Source of the DNA: Pseudomonas corrugata
GTDB taxonomy: Bacteria > Pseudomonadota > Gammaproteobacteria > Pseudomonadales > Pseudomonadaceae
Reading direction: 5' to 3'
Length of the DNA stretch: 64,000 nucleotides
NCBI RefSeq assembly: GCF_001269905.1
Contig: NZ_LHVK01000022.1
Coordinates: forward strand, 186,001-250,000
The notes beneath the pieces are model-generated. The model searched no databases. It had not been told where the DNA came from and saw only the letters and a program-made list of their open reading frames with translations. Position numbers and translations under genes: made by a program. Shown one piece after another: positions 26,148 through 35,939 of this stretch. Positions within the stretch are counted from its first letter, which is position 1. Each line of letters starts with the position of its first letter.

Positions 26148-29100
26148 TCAGAACTGCCAATCCAGCGTCAGCCCGACACCATGGCTTTTATCCCGGGCAC
26201 CGAGCACGCCGTTGTAGTCCAGGTTGACGCGCACATCCTTGGCCACTGCGAGCCCGGCCCGTGCACCGATCACCGCGGCATTGCGGTCCATGGCCACGCT
26301 CTGCACCGCGAAGGTATCCGCGCTGCCGGCGAACGCCAGGTCCTGTTCGGAACGGGTGTTGCTCAAGTTGTGCTGCCAGCCGAGTGACCCGGAGAGCTGC
26401 AATTGCTGCGTCTGCGACAGCGCCAGGGTATGGCTGGCCCGCACACCCAGCGTCGACAGCACCGCATCGCGACGGTCGTTGCCACCGTGCAGGGCTGCGC
26501 TGTCGCCTTTCTCATGGAAACTGTCACTGTCCAGATGCACATAAGCCAGGTTGGCGAACGGTTCCAGGTCCACGGGTTGCAGGTCGAGGCGATATGCCGC
26601 TTCGGTGAAGAGCTGGGCGGTGCGGGCATCACGCTTGGCTTTCTCCCGACCATTGATCTCGGCCCACTGCAGCTCGCGTTTCACGTCGATGCGATGCCAG
26701 CTGTAGGCGCCACCGACGGTCAGGCGCAGCGCGTCGATCTCATGTCCCAGGTAGACCCCCAGGTGATAGCTGTCGGCCTTGGCCGACGAATGCGTGCCAT
26801 CCCCCATGCTCAACGAGCTGTCGCTGTATCCGGTGACGAAACCCAGTCGTGTCCGTTCGCTGATCAAGCCATCGCCACCGATCAGCAGCCCGCCGATGGA
26901 GCTGTTGGAACTGGCATTGTCATGTCCCCCTTCGCTTTTGCCCCAGGCACCGAGCACCTTGACCCAGAGGTTGCTCCCGGTATCGGTGGGCGTATTGGCG
27001 TCGTACAGCGCGTCCTGGCGCAGGCGATCACCTACGGCATCTCGCAGGTAACGGCTTTGGTTGATCAACAACGTGCCAATGGCTGGATGGATCTCGCCGG
27101 ACAGTTGCTGGAACGCCTGTTGGGCCTCGGCGGCGCTGGGTGACAGCAACAAGGCTTCGTAGAGGCCGTTGCCGGCCCCCAATTGCTCTGCCGCGGTCGC
27201 CACCGAGCGCTGGTTGGGGGTCAGGCCAAGGCTGCTGAACGACGTTGCGTTGCGCGCCACCGCCAATCGAACGCCGCTGGCGGAATACACCAGGTTTCCT
27301 CCCAGGAACGCATAATTAGGTAGCACCTCGCCAAAACGCCCCTCGATACCGTCGGCCGCCTGCAGGATGTCGAGCTGACGCCCCAGCAGACTTTTCACTT
27401 CGCTGGCGGAAAGTAGCGTCGGGCTGTTTTCCAGGGACAACGACACCGTCGCGCCGTCGATGGAGACCTTGCCGCCGGCAATGATCAGATCGCTGGAGGT
27501 AGGCGACACCTCCACCGCGTAGGTCGAACCCGATTGGAAGGTCACATCCCCGGCCACCTGCAACGTGCCGATGGAATTGCCCGGCGCCACGCTGCCTCCC
27601 TGCTTGGCCGTCAGGCTGGCGATGCGGCCATTCCCGCCCAGCACACCGCCGTCATTGACAGTCACGGCCGATGCCAGAGAGCCGTTGATTGCAAGACGCC
27701 CCTCGTTGACCAGGGTCGGCCCGCTGTAGGTATTGTCTCCCGTGAGTACCAAGGTGCCGACGCCTTCCTTGGTCAGGCCACCGTGACCAGTTATGTCGTT
27801 GCGCCACACATCCAGCCCGCACTGGATTCCGCTGCACACCCGTTCAGTGGGTTTGCCAGCATCGACGATCGCACCGACGCCCGGCAGGTCCGCCACGAAT
27901 TGCCCTGTGCCGTAGGCGCCGTCGATACGGAATTCCACGGGAATGTCTTGCTCGGTCACCAGCATCGACGGGCCGTCTATGGCCTTGCCCAGGTTGATCA
28001 TGCCCCAGCCATACAGCGAATCGACGCCAGGGGCGCCCATGTCGGTGGCCGTGGTACGCAGCACACTGGCGACCTGAGCACCGGTCATGTAGGGGAAGCG
28101 CTCCATCAACACCGCCACACTGCCGGCGACATGGGGCGCCGCCATGGAGGTGCCGCTCTTGTTGGCGTAGCCGACCGTCAGGTCATCGGCGCCGGTGCCG
28201 CCGATCACGGCGCTATAGACCCGGGTGCCTGGCGCCGATACACAGAAACTGGCGGTATAGCCACAGCGCGACGAGAAGGTGCTGATGGTGTAGGGATCGG
28301 GGCTGCTGGTATCGGGGTTGATCTGAAGGGCGGCAACCGTGAGCCAGTTCGGCGCGATGTCTGGCACGAAATACGCCAGGCCCGCGATGGCGTCGGGGTT
28401 GTTGAGGTTGTAGTCGTTGCCGGCGGCGAAAATAGTCACGATTCCACTGCGGGCCGCAGCGATGGCGCCTTCGTAGGCGCCGCCCGGCCGGGTGCCCAGC
28501 AGCGGCTGAATCTGGTCGAACTGCAATTGCGCATCCTGCACGGAGAAGTGCGGGAAGGCGGGGTCGCGGCCGCCTTGGTCGAAGCGGTCGGTGATGCCGA
28601 TGCCCCAACTGTTGTTGATGATCCGTGCGCCGCTGGCGATCAGCGCATCCCAACCGGCCTTGTACACCGCGCCATCGTTGCCCAGGATGATGCCGTCTTC
28701 GGGTCCTGGATCGCCGTTGTCGGCACTGATAATCTGAGCGTCGAACGCCACGCCGTGCATCGGGCTGCCATCACGGCTGCCGGCGGCGATCCCGCCGACA
28801 TGGGTGCCATGGGAGCCCAGCTTGCCATCGGAGCCTACCGTGGGCGAGCCGTCATAGCGGAAGGGGTCACCGGCCCTCACCGGGATGTACGGGTCGGTGT
28901 ATTCACGGATACCGCTGGTGACCAGGGTCACGACTTTGTCGGTGCCGGAAAACTCCGGATGCGCGGCATAGACCGGCTGGTCGAAAATCCCCAGCTTGAC
29001 GCCCTTGCCCGTGTAGCCGGCGGCATAGGCCTGCTGAGCATTGATCGCGCCCAACCCCCATTCGGCGTTGAATTCGGCACTGCGCCAACTGTCCGGGTCC

Positions 29101-29240
29101 CCGGACCTGCCGCCCTCGACATAAGGCGCCGCCTGGGCCGTGCCCAGGGTCGCCACAGCGCAGAACACGGCCAGATTCAAGGTTTTGAGCAGGAACAGAC
29201 TGCCTGTTTTTCCGGGGTGCTTCTTGTTATCGATTTTCAT
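26148..29240 (-). CDS. prtA: Subtilisin-type (S8) autotransporter serine protease
   Basis: A 1030-residue type V autotransporter. A long signal peptide (about 1-37, ending TAQAA) leads into a subtilisin domain with catalytic Asp in GIFD (D87), His in GSHGTHVGG (H147) and Ser in GTSMAAPHVAGS (about 368). Autotransporter beta-strand repeats follow (LVLTGDNTYSGPTLVNEGRL, GGSVAPGNSIGTLQVAGDVTF), then a C-terminal 12-strand barrel ending in the outer-membrane signature WQF. AAGGATG lies before the ATG. In strain B52-type loci two such genes (prtA, prtB) sit between aprF and lipA; here there is one. It probably matures itself at the cell surface. Confidence 0.93.
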   Translation of the reverse strand: MKIDNKKHPGKTGSLFLLKTLNLAVFCAVATLGTAQAAPYVEGGRSGDPDSWRSAEFNAEWGLGAINAQQAYAAGYTGKGVKLGIFDQPVYAAHPEFSGTDKVVTLVTSGIREYTDPYIPVRAGDPFRYDGSPTVGSDGKLGSHGTHVGGIAAGSRDGSPMHGVAFDAQIISADNGDPGPEDGIILGNDGAVYKAGWDALIASGARIINNSWGIGITDRFDQGGRDPAFPHFSVQDAQLQFDQIQPLLGTRPGGAYEGAIAAARSGIVTIFAAGNDYNLNNPDAIAGLAYFVPDIAPNWLTVAALQINPDTSSPDPYTISTFSSRCGYTASFCVSAPGTRVYSAVIGGTGADDLTVGYANKSGTSMAAPHVAGSVAVLMERFPYMTGAQVASVLRTTATDMGAPGVDSLYGWGMINLGKAIDGPSMLVTEQDIPVEFRIDGAYGTGQFVADLPGVGAIVDAGKPTERVCSGIQCGLDVWRNDITGHGGLTKEGVGTLVLTGDNTYSGPTLVNEGRLAINGSLASAVTVNDGGVLGGNGRIASLTAKQGGSVAPGNSIGTLQVAGDVTFQSGSTYAVEVSPTSSDLIIAGGKVSIDGATVSLSLENSPTLLSASEVKSLLGRQLDILQAADGIEGRFGEVLPNYAFLGGNLVYSASGVRLAVARNATSFSSLGLTPNQRSVATAAEQLGAGNGLYEALLLSPSAAEAQQAFQQLSGEIHPAIGTLLINQSRYLRDAVGDRLRQDALYDANTPTDTGSNLWVKVLGAWGKSEGGHDNASSNSSIGGLLIGGDGLISERTRLGFVTGYSDSSLSMGDGTHSSAKADSYHLGVYLGHEIDALRLTVGGAYSWHRIDVKRELQWAEINGREKAKRDARTAQLFTEAAYRLDLQPVDLEPFANLAYVHLDSDSFHEKGDSAALHGGNDRRDAVLSTLGVRASHTLALSQTQQLQLSGSLGWQHNLSNTRSEQDLAFAGSADTFAVQSVAMDRNAAVIGARAGLAVAKDVRVNLDYNGVLGARDKSHGVGLTLDWQF

Positions 29241-29326
29241 GAACCATCCTTAGTTGATGCAAAAGTCCTGTAGCTTTCCCGTCCCTTGGGGCTTGCACTG
29301 GTCTCCTGTGGCGAGGAGTCAATGGA

Positions 29327-30664
29327 TCAGCGGGTTACAAACGCCTCATCCACCTTCGCCAGGTCCTGTTCCCCCAAGGTGCCGGCGTAGTAATGCAATT
29401 TGACCCAGGCCATGAGGTAGTCGTAGCGGGCCTGTGCAAGGTCGCGGCGAGTGGTGTAGAGCTGTTGCTCGGCGTTGAGTGCGTCAAGGTTGACCCGCTC
29501 GCCACCAAGAATGCTTTGCCGGGTCGACACCACCAGCGCTTCGGCGGAGACCAGGGCTTTCTGATAGGCCCGCAGCTTGTTCACCCCCGACACGCAGGCG
29601 CTGAATTGCCGACGCAGTTCGATCAGGGTTTCGCGGGTCTTGGCGTCCAGCTCGTACTCGGCCTGTTCCATGGTGCGGCTGGCCTGACGGGTCGAGGCCG
29701 AGACGCCACCGCCGGCATACAAGGGCACGCTCACTTCCAGGCCAATGGTGTTGGTGTCGTAGCGCTGGTTGTAGGTGTTGCCGCTTTCCGACTCGTTCTG
29801 GCGCATCGTCGCGTAAGCGCTGATCTTGGGCAGATGCCCGGCGCGGTTGCGCTCTACCTCGTAACGCGCCACGTCCACGGCTTGGCGCTGGGAAGCCAGG
29901 TTGGGGTTGTTGCTCACAGCCAATTCATGCCAGGTATCGAAACCGGCGGGCTGCAAGGCGAAGGTCTGGAAAGTTTCGTTCAACGGAGCCAGGTCGCCGA
30001 TCGCCAGGGTGGGCACGCCGATCAGCGAACCCAGCTCGCGCAGAGAGGCATCCTGTTCGTTGTGCGCTTCGATCTCTTCGGCAGTGGCCAACTCGTAGCG
30101 CGACTCAGCCTCAAGAATATCGGTACGGGTGCCTTCGCCCTGGCGGAACAGGTGCTCGTTCTGGCGGAACTGCTGTTCGAAAGCCTTCTTCTTGGCCTGG
30201 GCAATGTCGATCTGGTCCTGAGCGAACAGCGCCTGGGTGTAATGGCTCAGCACCCGCACCAGCAACTCCTGGCTCTTGCCGCGGAAGTTCTCATCGGCGA
30301 ACAGCGCCTGCGCCACGCCTTTGCGATAAGCCGCGTAAGCTTCGTAGTCCAGCAGTGGCTGTTGCAGGGTCAGGCTGGAGCCGTAACTGCTGTAGTTGCG
30401 ATCGTCGTGCTGGCTGGCGCCGCGGTCATTGAGGTAGGTGACCTTGGACTGGTTGCGGCCCTTGTTGTAGCTGTAGCCCAGGTGCGGCAGCAGCCCGGCA
30501 CGGCCGATGGCGCGATTCTCCAGGCCCGCGTCGCGCTCCTTGATCGCCCCGAGATAAACCGGGTCGTTGCGCAGGGCCTGTTCGTAGAACTCGAACGGCC
30601 CCATGGCCCAGACATTGTTGCAAATAGAGACGGCCAGCAGTGCCACCCCGTAGAATCGCTTCAT
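29327..30664 (-). CDS. aprF: AprF, TolC-family outer-membrane channel of the type I secretion system
   Basis: A 445-residue outer-membrane channel of the TolC/AprF family. The N-terminal signal peptide (about 1-20, FYGVALLAVSICNNVWA) and the duplicated TolC coiled-coil pattern are visible, with the tubular repeat features YRKGVAQALFADENFRG and SILGGERVNLDALNAEQQLYTTRRDL. It completes the trimeric exporter with AprD and AprE, carrying AprX and LipA to the medium. It follows aprE with 13 bases between. AAGGATGT serves as its ribosome site and is one base from the Rsm-binding consensus. Confidence 0.95.
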   Translation of the reverse strand: MKRFYGVALLAVSICNNVWAMGPFEFYEQALRNDPVYLGAIKERDAGLENRAIGRAGLLPHLGYSYNKGRNQSKVTYLNDRGASQHDDRNYSSYGSSLTLQQPLLDYEAYAAYRKGVAQALFADENFRGKSQELLVRVLSHYTQALFAQDQIDIAQAKKKAFEQQFRQNEHLFRQGEGTRTDILEAESRYELATAEEIEAHNEQDASLRELGSLIGVPTLAIGDLAPLNETFQTFALQPAGFDTWHELAVSNNPNLASQRQAVDVARYEVERNRAGHLPKISAYATMRQNESESGNTYNQRYDTNTIGLEVSVPLYAGGGVSASTRQASRTMEQAEYELDAKTRETLIELRRQFSACVSGVNKLRAYQKALVSAEALVVSTRQSILGGERVNLDALNAEQQLYTTRRDLAQARYDYLMAWVKLHYYAGTLGEQDLAKVDEAFVTR

Positions 30665-30677
30665 ACACCGGACATCC

Positions 30678-32012
30678 TTATTCCTCGGTCAACGCAGAGC
30701 CGGCCCGGTCGAGCAGCGGTTTGAACAAGTAGTTGAGCAGCGAGCGCTCGCCGGTACGCACGAACATCTCCGCCGGCATCCCGGGCTTGATCACCAGGCC
30801 ATTGAGTTTTTCCAGCGCCGCATCGCCAACGTTGCTGCGCAACACGTAGTACGGCGTACCGGTTTTTTCGTCGATCATCTGATCGGCGGACACCAGGCTG
30901 ACCTCCCCCGACACCCTCGGCGTGCGGCTCTGGTTGAAGGCAGTGAACAGGATGTCCACCGGCAGATGGATACCGACCTTGTCGATCAGGCTCACCGGCA
31001 GGTGCCCTTCCACCTCCAGCCGTGTGCCTTGGGGCACGATCTCCAGCAGGGTGTCGCCCTGGCGCACCACTGCGCCTTCGGTGTGCACTCCCAGGTTGAC
31101 GGCGATGCCATCGGCGGTGGCGAGGATCTCGCTGTGTTGCAGCTCGAACCTGGCCGACGTGAGCTGTTGTTGCAGGGTTTCACTCTTGAGCTGGGCGTCG
31201 GCCAATTGGCTGCGGACTTCCTTTTGATACTCCTCGCTGTGTTGCTGCAGCTTCAGCCGAGACTCGATGATCCCCTGCTCCACCCGGCCGCTTTCGCCGC
31301 CGTTCTGAGCCAGCTCCTGCTGTACCTGGGACAATTGCCGTTGATAGTCCAGCAGGCGGTTACGCGGGATATAACCGTTATCTGCCAAGGGCTGCAGGTT
31401 GCCCAGTTGCAGGCGCAGGGACTCGGCCTGGGCAGTCAGGTCGCCACGGGCCCGTCGCATCCCCGCCAACTGCGCGATGGCGCCGTCGATGCTGGCGCGC
31501 AACGCGGCTTGTTCCCGGGCGAAGGCTTCGCGGCGGCTGCTGAACAGTTGTCGCTGGCCTTCGAGCACAAGCGCAAGGCGTGGATCCGGGTCCTGGCTCA
31601 ATGCGCTCGGAAAACTCACTTGCGCCAGGTTATCCCGCTCGCTTTGCCAGCGCGCCAGGCTGGCCCAGGCCATCTGGTACTGGGCTTGCAGCGATTGCAC
31701 GTCCGCTGCGGCCTGGGTCTGGTCCAGACGAAACAACGGCTGCCCTTGCTTGACCGCTTCGCCCTCTCGCACCAGGATCCGACTGACCATGCCGCTGCTC
31801 ATCGATTGCACAGCCTTGCGCTTGCCGGAAACCACCACTGTGCCTTGTACGGGAATGCCCTGATCCAACGGGGCCAGGCTGGCCCAGGTAAAAAAACTGC
31901 CGGCGCCAAGGAGCGCCAGGGCCCAGCCCATGCGCATGAAGAAACGGGCGTCACGTTCGGGGCGCTCGTGGTGTCGAGTGTGTTCGAGGGTCATGTCGCG
32001 ATCCTTGCTCAT
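30678..32012 (-). CDS. aprE: AprE, HlyD-family membrane-fusion protein of the type I secretion system
   Basis: A 444-residue periplasmic adaptor. One N-terminal membrane anchor (about 27-50, GWALALLGAGSFFTWASL) precedes a lipoyl-like half-motif (VVVSGKRKAVQSMSSGMVSRILV), a long coiled coil (about 100-290), and a second lipoyl half plus beta barrel (ILATADGIAVNLGVHTEGAVV...). It links AprD to AprF. The ATG at 32012 overlaps the aprD stop as ATGA; an alternative ATG lies at 31994. Confidence 0.95.
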   Translation of the reverse strand: MSKDRDMTLEHTRHHERPERDARFFMRMGWALALLGAGSFFTWASLAPLDQGIPVQGTVVVSGKRKAVQSMSSGMVSRILVREGEAVKQGQPLFRLDQTQAAADVQSLQAQYQMAWASLARWQSERDNLAQVSFPSALSQDPDPRLALVLEGQRQLFSSRREAFAREQAALRASIDGAIAQLAGMRRARGDLTAQAESLRLQLGNLQPLADNGYIPRNRLLDYQRQLSQVQQELAQNGGESGRVEQGIIESRLKLQQHSEEYQKEVRSQLADAQLKSETLQQQLTSARFELQHSEILATADGIAVNLGVHTEGAVVRQGDTLLEIVPQGTRLEVEGHLPVSLIDKVGIHLPVDILFTAFNQSRTPRVSGEVSLVSADQMIDEKTGTPYYVLRSNVGDAALEKLNGLVIKPGMPAEMFVRTGERSLLNYLFKPLLDRAGSALTEE

Positions 32013-33784
32013 GCGTTTCCGGGCTTGCCGGCGGCCTGGTACTGACGACTCATGCTCAATCCGTTGGGCGTTGCCTGGGGTTTGTCTCGCGGAGTGTCCG
32101 ATTGGCCGGATAGCGCCCGCAGCACTTCCTGGCTTGGTCCGAACGCTTGTAGCCGACCTTCGTTAAGCACCAGCAGCTTGTCGGCCTGGGCCAGCGCCGA
32201 GGAGCGATGTGTCACCAGCACGACGCTGGTGCCCTGGGCCTTCAGCTGCGCGATGGCACTGGCCAGCGCCGCCTCGCCGACGGTGTCCAGGTTGGAGTTG
32301 GGCTCGTCGAGCACCACCAGGCTCGGCCGGTCGTACAGGGCCCGGGCCAGGGCGACCCGTTGTTTCTGCCCACCGGACAAACCGCTACCGTCCTCCCCCA
32401 GGACCGTGTCGTAACCTTGGGACATGCGCAGGATCAGCTCATGCACGCCGGCCTGCTGCGCGGCAGCGACGACTTTCTGTGGGTCGGCCTCGCGAAAGCG
32501 GGAGATGTTCTCGGCGATGCTGCCGCTGAACAGTTCGATGTCCTGGGGCAGATAGCCGATGTACGGACCGAGTTGGTCACGATTCCAGCGATGGATATCG
32601 GCCCCGTCCAGCCGCACTGCACCTCCCAGGATCGGCCACACGCCCACCAGCACACGGGCCAGGGTGGATTTGCCGGAACCCGAAGCCCCCAAGACCCCAA
32701 GTACCTCGCCGGCAGCGAAACTGAAACTCACTTGATGCAATGTCGCCTGGCGCTGCCCCGGCGGTCCGGCGCTGACTTGCTCAAAGCTCACCTGGCCCTT
32801 GGGCGGTGGCAGTGGCATCGCGTCGTCCTGGGGCGGATAGGCCTGCAACAACGCGTCGAGACGACGATAGGCCAGCTTCGCGCCGCTCCATTGCTTCCAC
32901 ACGGCAATCAATTGATCGATAGGGCTCAATACCCGGCCCATCAGGATCGAGCCGGCAATCATCATCCCGGCGGTCATGTCGCCCTTGATCACCAGCAGCG
33001 CCCCCAATCCCAGCACGAGCGATTGAAGGCTCAGGCGCAAGGCTTTGCTGAACGCACTGATGACCGCACCGGTGTCGCTGGCCTGGTTTTGCAAGCCGAG
33101 AAAACGCGAATGCACGGTAAACCAGCGGTTGCGCAGTGCATCGAGCATGCCCATGGCCTGGATCGATTCGGCGTTGTGCAAATGACTGGTGGCCAGTTGA
33201 CTGGACTGTTGCGAGTAGCCGCTGGCCTGCCCCAACGGTTTGCGGGTCATGATCTCGTTCAGGCATGCCAGACCGATGAGCAGCAGCGTGCCCACGCTGG
33301 CGAACACGCCCAGCCAGACGTTGAACAGATAAATCACCAACAGATAGACCGGGAACCAGGGGGCATCGAAGAAGGCGAATAGCGCCGGCCCGGTGACGAA
33401 CTGGCGCAGATGGGTCAAGTCACCCAGGGACTGCCCGGCGTTGCCTTCGCCCTGGAGCAGGTTGCGCTCGAACGCGGCTTTGTAGACCTGGAGATTGAAT
33501 CGTCTCTCCAACTGGCTGCCGATGCGGATGACAATGAAGCTGCGCACCATTTCAAGCAACCCGATGAACACAAAGAAGCCCACCACCATCAACGACAACA
33601 TTACCAGGGTGGTTTCGTTTTGCGATGATAATCCCCGGTCATATACCTGGAGCATGTAAATGGAAGGCGCCAGCATCAGGACATTAATCAGCGCGGTAAA
33701 ACAACCGACACTGAGCAGAATGTTTTTATAATCGCCCAGCGCCTTGAACAGCGGCACCGCGGCGGCGGTCTTTGCCCTCTTCAT
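32009..33784 (-). CDS. aprD: AprD, type I secretion ABC transporter
   Basis: A 591-residue permease-ATPase of the PrtD/AprD family. Six membrane segments occupy about residues 15-290, without an N-terminal peptidase domain, as expected for RTX protease/lipase exporters. The nucleotide-binding domain has Walker A GASGSGKST at 366-374, the signature LSGGQKQR, Walker B LVVLDEP and the H-loop VTHR. Several starts are possible: an open frame to 33844, ATG 33787 and ATG 33784. I chose 33784 because AGGGA lies 6 bases upstream. Upstream sequence is AT-richer than the rest of the operon. Confidence 0.95.
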   Translation of the reverse strand: MKRAKTAAAVPLFKALGDYKNILLSVGCFTALINVLMLAPSIYMLQVYDRGLSSQNETTLVMLSLMVVGFFVFIGLLEMVRSFIVIRIGSQLERRFNLQVYKAAFERNLLQGEGNAGQSLGDLTHLRQFVTGPALFAFFDAPWFPVYLLVIYLFNVWLGVFASVGTLLLIGLACLNEIMTRKPLGQASGYSQQSSQLATSHLHNAESIQAMGMLDALRNRWFTVHSRFLGLQNQASDTGAVISAFSKALRLSLQSLVLGLGALLVIKGDMTAGMMIAGSILMGRVLSPIDQLIAVWKQWSGAKLAYRRLDALLQAYPPQDDAMPLPPPKGQVSFEQVSAGPPGQRQATLHQVSFSFAAGEVLGVLGASGSGKSTLARVLVGVWPILGGAVRLDGADIHRWNRDQLGPYIGYLPQDIELFSGSIAENISRFREADPQKVVAAAQQAGVHELILRMSQGYDTVLGEDGSGLSGGQKQRVALARALYDRPSLVVLDEPNSNLDTVGEAALASAIAQLKAQGTSVVLVTHRSSALAQADKLLVLNEGRLQAFGPSQEVLRALSGQSDTPRDKPQATPNGLSMSRQYQAAGKPGNA

Positions 33785-33936
33785 CATTCTTCCCTGCAAT
33801 TGGCTTCGCCACAAAGTTGGCAAACACTTGAACTTTCCAATCATTTAATAGTTGAGCATGCCCACACCAAAGTGCGCGCCTGATGAACAAGCGCGTCTGG
33901 ATTCAAGGTAAAACAGGCTCAAGCCGTACGAATAAG

Positions 33937-34359
33937 CTAACGCGCGCCCTCTTGGATATTGCGCTCAAGGGTGACGCTCAATCCCGATTTCAAATTGACT
34001 TGATAATGCTGGCCCTGACGCAACCCCAGATGAACTCTGGCATCTTGCTTGCCAAGCAGCGAAAGACCATCGGGCTCAGGAAACCAACGGACCGGTTCAT
34101 CCCCGAGCCACTGGCCCAGGCAGTCGGTTTGCCCGCCTACGGTCTGGTCCGCCTTGAGCTCGATGACACAGATATTGGACGGTTTGTCCTGCAGCGCCTG
34201 GGTTTGTGCGTTGTCCTGCGGGCCTGCCAGAACGGCGCGCCACTGACCGGCCAACTGTGAGGGTTCTGCTAACAACAGGCTGCGCGCCATGGTGACTTCT
34301 CCGGAAAACAACATCAGCGTAGCGAGTAACCAGGCGGTTGCCGGAAGACTGCGGGGCAT
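33937..34359 (-). CDS. inh: Inh, periplasmic inhibitor of the alkaline protease
   Basis: A 140-residue protein of the Inh/AprI family, which binds serralysins in the periplasm to protect the producer. A signal peptide is visible (about 1-25, LPATAWLLATLMLFSGEVTMA), followed by the eight-stranded beta-barrel pattern with the paired cysteines (SNICVIEL and QTDCLGQWLG) and WRWFP-like central strand (VRWFPEPDGLSLL). I chose ATG 34359 because the reading frame upstream is the aprX-inh gap. It lies between aprX and aprD, the normal position for the family. Confidence 0.9.
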   Translation of the reverse strand: MPRSLPATAWLLATLMLFSGEVTMARSLLLAEPSQLAGQWRAVLAGPQDNAQTQALQDKPSNICVIELKADQTVGGQTDCLGQWLGDEPVRWFPEPDGLSLLGKQDARVHLGLRQGQHYQVNLKSGLSVTLERNIQEGAR

Positions 34360-34400
34360 GATCTTTACTCGCTGAAAGAATTGGAATGCGTCTGTGGCGA

Positions 34401-34414
34401 GGGAGCTTGCTCCC
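34401..34414. repeat. REP-like hairpin between aprX and inh
   Basis: GGGAGC-TT-GCTCCC is a perfect 6-bp stem with a 2-base loop, preceded by the REP start CTGTGGCGA (34393). It sits in the 122-base gap between the aprX stop and the inh start on the operon transcript and could lower downstream expression or shield the aprX message from decay. Confidence 0.7.
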
Positions 34415-34481
34415 GCTGGGCTGCGAAACAGTCCCATTGTCGATGGGAACACCCCCCTCACCTCAGTGAGTCACACGGGCA

Positions 34482-35939
34482 TCAAGCCACGATGTCCGAA
34501 ACCGCTGCCTGGCCGACGGTGCTGACCAGGAAATCGGCCACGCCATGCCCGGAGAAGTCCACCGACAACAGGCTGTTGCCACCCGATGTCGACAGCACCG
34601 CATCGCCCGCCGCACCGGTGAACGCATTCACGAAGTGCAGGCCCGCGCCGTTGGTGATGCCGGTCAGGTCGATCTTGTCCAGGCCGCTGACGAAATCGAG
34701 GATCTGGTCCGTGGCACCCGGCCGCGAATCGGAGCTCGCGGCGAAGACGAACGTGTCGGCACCCGAACCGCCCGACAGCTTGTCCGCACCGCCGCCCCCC
34801 CAGAGGATGTCATTGCCGGCGCCCCCCTTGAGCTCGTTGGCCACTTCGTTGCCGATCAGCAAATCGCTGCCCGACCCGCCGATGGCATTTTCGATGGTGG
34901 CGCCCTGAGCGATGGACACGTTGCCCACCATGCCGCCAACGTCGGAGAACGAGGCGTCATTGAGATTTATTTTCTGGTTCTGGGTGAAACCGGAAAAGTC
35001 CAGGGTATCGCGACCGCCCGCATCCCATACCGAGAACACCACCTTGTCCGACGAGGACGATGCGCTGAGGAAATCGCGACCGGCGTTGGAATTGAAGCCG
35101 TAGGTGGTGTCACCGGTACGGGTGCTCATGTTGGCACCGTAGAGTTTCTGGATCGCCGCGATGTCGTCCATCAACGGGCCTGAGGAATAGGCTTCGACGC
35201 CGCCTTTGCTGAAGTTCTGGTCGGTGTTGCTTTCACTCCAGTAGCTCATGACGCTGTAGCCACGGGTGTCCTGGCCGTACGTGGCGTCATCGTAGGTCGG
35301 GCTGCCTTCGCCGGCGTTGTAGTCGCCTGGGTGCGCCAGGCCCAGGGTGTGGCCGATTTCGTGGGTCAGGGTCTGCCGGCCATAGTTGTTCAGGCCCGGA
35401 TTCTTGTTCTGGGTGTAGCTACTATTGATCAGGTACCAGGACGTCCCGTCATACCCGGCGCCGGTCCCCGGCAGGTAGGCGAACGCCGCTGCGCCGTCCT
35501 GGCCACTGCTGTAGTTGCCGAAGGTCATGTGTCCGTCGCCACCGCTGCTTCTCTCGGTAAAGGTGACATTGGCCACATCCGCCCAGGACTGCATGGCCAG
35601 GACTGCCTGGCCCTTCTGCTGAGTACTGAACTGGCTGAAACCGCTGATTCCATGCTTGTTCATGGTGCTCGAGGAAGCGGAGGTCAGAAAGGTATAAGTC
35701 AGCTCGATCTTGCCGCTGCCGTCTCTGTCCTGATACGCCGCGCCGTCGCGCAGCAATTGAGTCGCCGCCTCGTCCACCGAGTACGAGGGTTTGCCATTGA
35801 TGGTGAGGTTGCCGCCACGGTCATATTGATGGCTGAAACTATTGATCTGGTTGAATGCATTACTGGACGCGGCCAATGATTGCGGTGCCCAGAGGAGTTG
35901 TTCAGCAGAATCAACAGTGCCGGTTTTGACTTTCGACAT
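34482..35939 (-). CDS. aprX: AprX serralysin-type alkaline metalloprotease
   Basis: A 485-residue secreted zinc metalloprotease of the serralysin family. The catalytic HEIGHTLGLAH motif is at 193-203 and the Met-turn is in YSVMSYWSE, about residue 230. RTX calcium repeats lie about 345-395 (GGSGSDLLIGNEVANELKGG, GGAGNDILWGGGGADKLSGG). The C-terminus ends in a hydrophobic VSDIVA tail, the type I export signal; there is no N-terminal signal peptide. The first codon of the open frame is GTG at 35945, but I chose ATG 35939, giving the usual MSKVK opening. Its ribosome site lies inside an Rsm-type hairpin. First gene of the apr operon. Confidence 0.96.
   Translation of the reverse strand: MSKVKTGTVDSAEQLLWAPQSLAASSNAFNQINSFSHQYDRGGNLTINGKPSYSVDEAATQLLRDGAAYQDRDGSGKIELTYTFLTSASSSTMNKHGISGFSQFSTQQKGQAVLAMQSWADVANVTFTERSSGGDGHMTFGNYSSGQDGAAAFAYLPGTGAGYDGTSWYLINSSYTQNKNPGLNNYGRQTLTHEIGHTLGLAHPGDYNAGEGSPTYDDATYGQDTRGYSVMSYWSESNTDQNFSKGGVEAYSSGPLMDDIAAIQKLYGANMSTRTGDTTYGFNSNAGRDFLSASSSSDKVVFSVWDAGGRDTLDFSGFTQNQKINLNDASFSDVGGMVGNVSIAQGATIENAIGGSGSDLLIGNEVANELKGGAGNDILWGGGGADKLSGGSGADTFVFAASSDSRPGATDQILDFVSGLDKIDLTGITNGAGLHFVNAFTGAAGDAVLSTSGGNSLLSVDFSGHGVADFLVSTVGQAAVSDIVA

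Noticed and set aside
27534..29273. 579-residue forward frame under the autotransporter
   Set aside because: Shadow of prtA; low-complexity His/Gly/Val composition typical of antisense frames in GC-rich genes.
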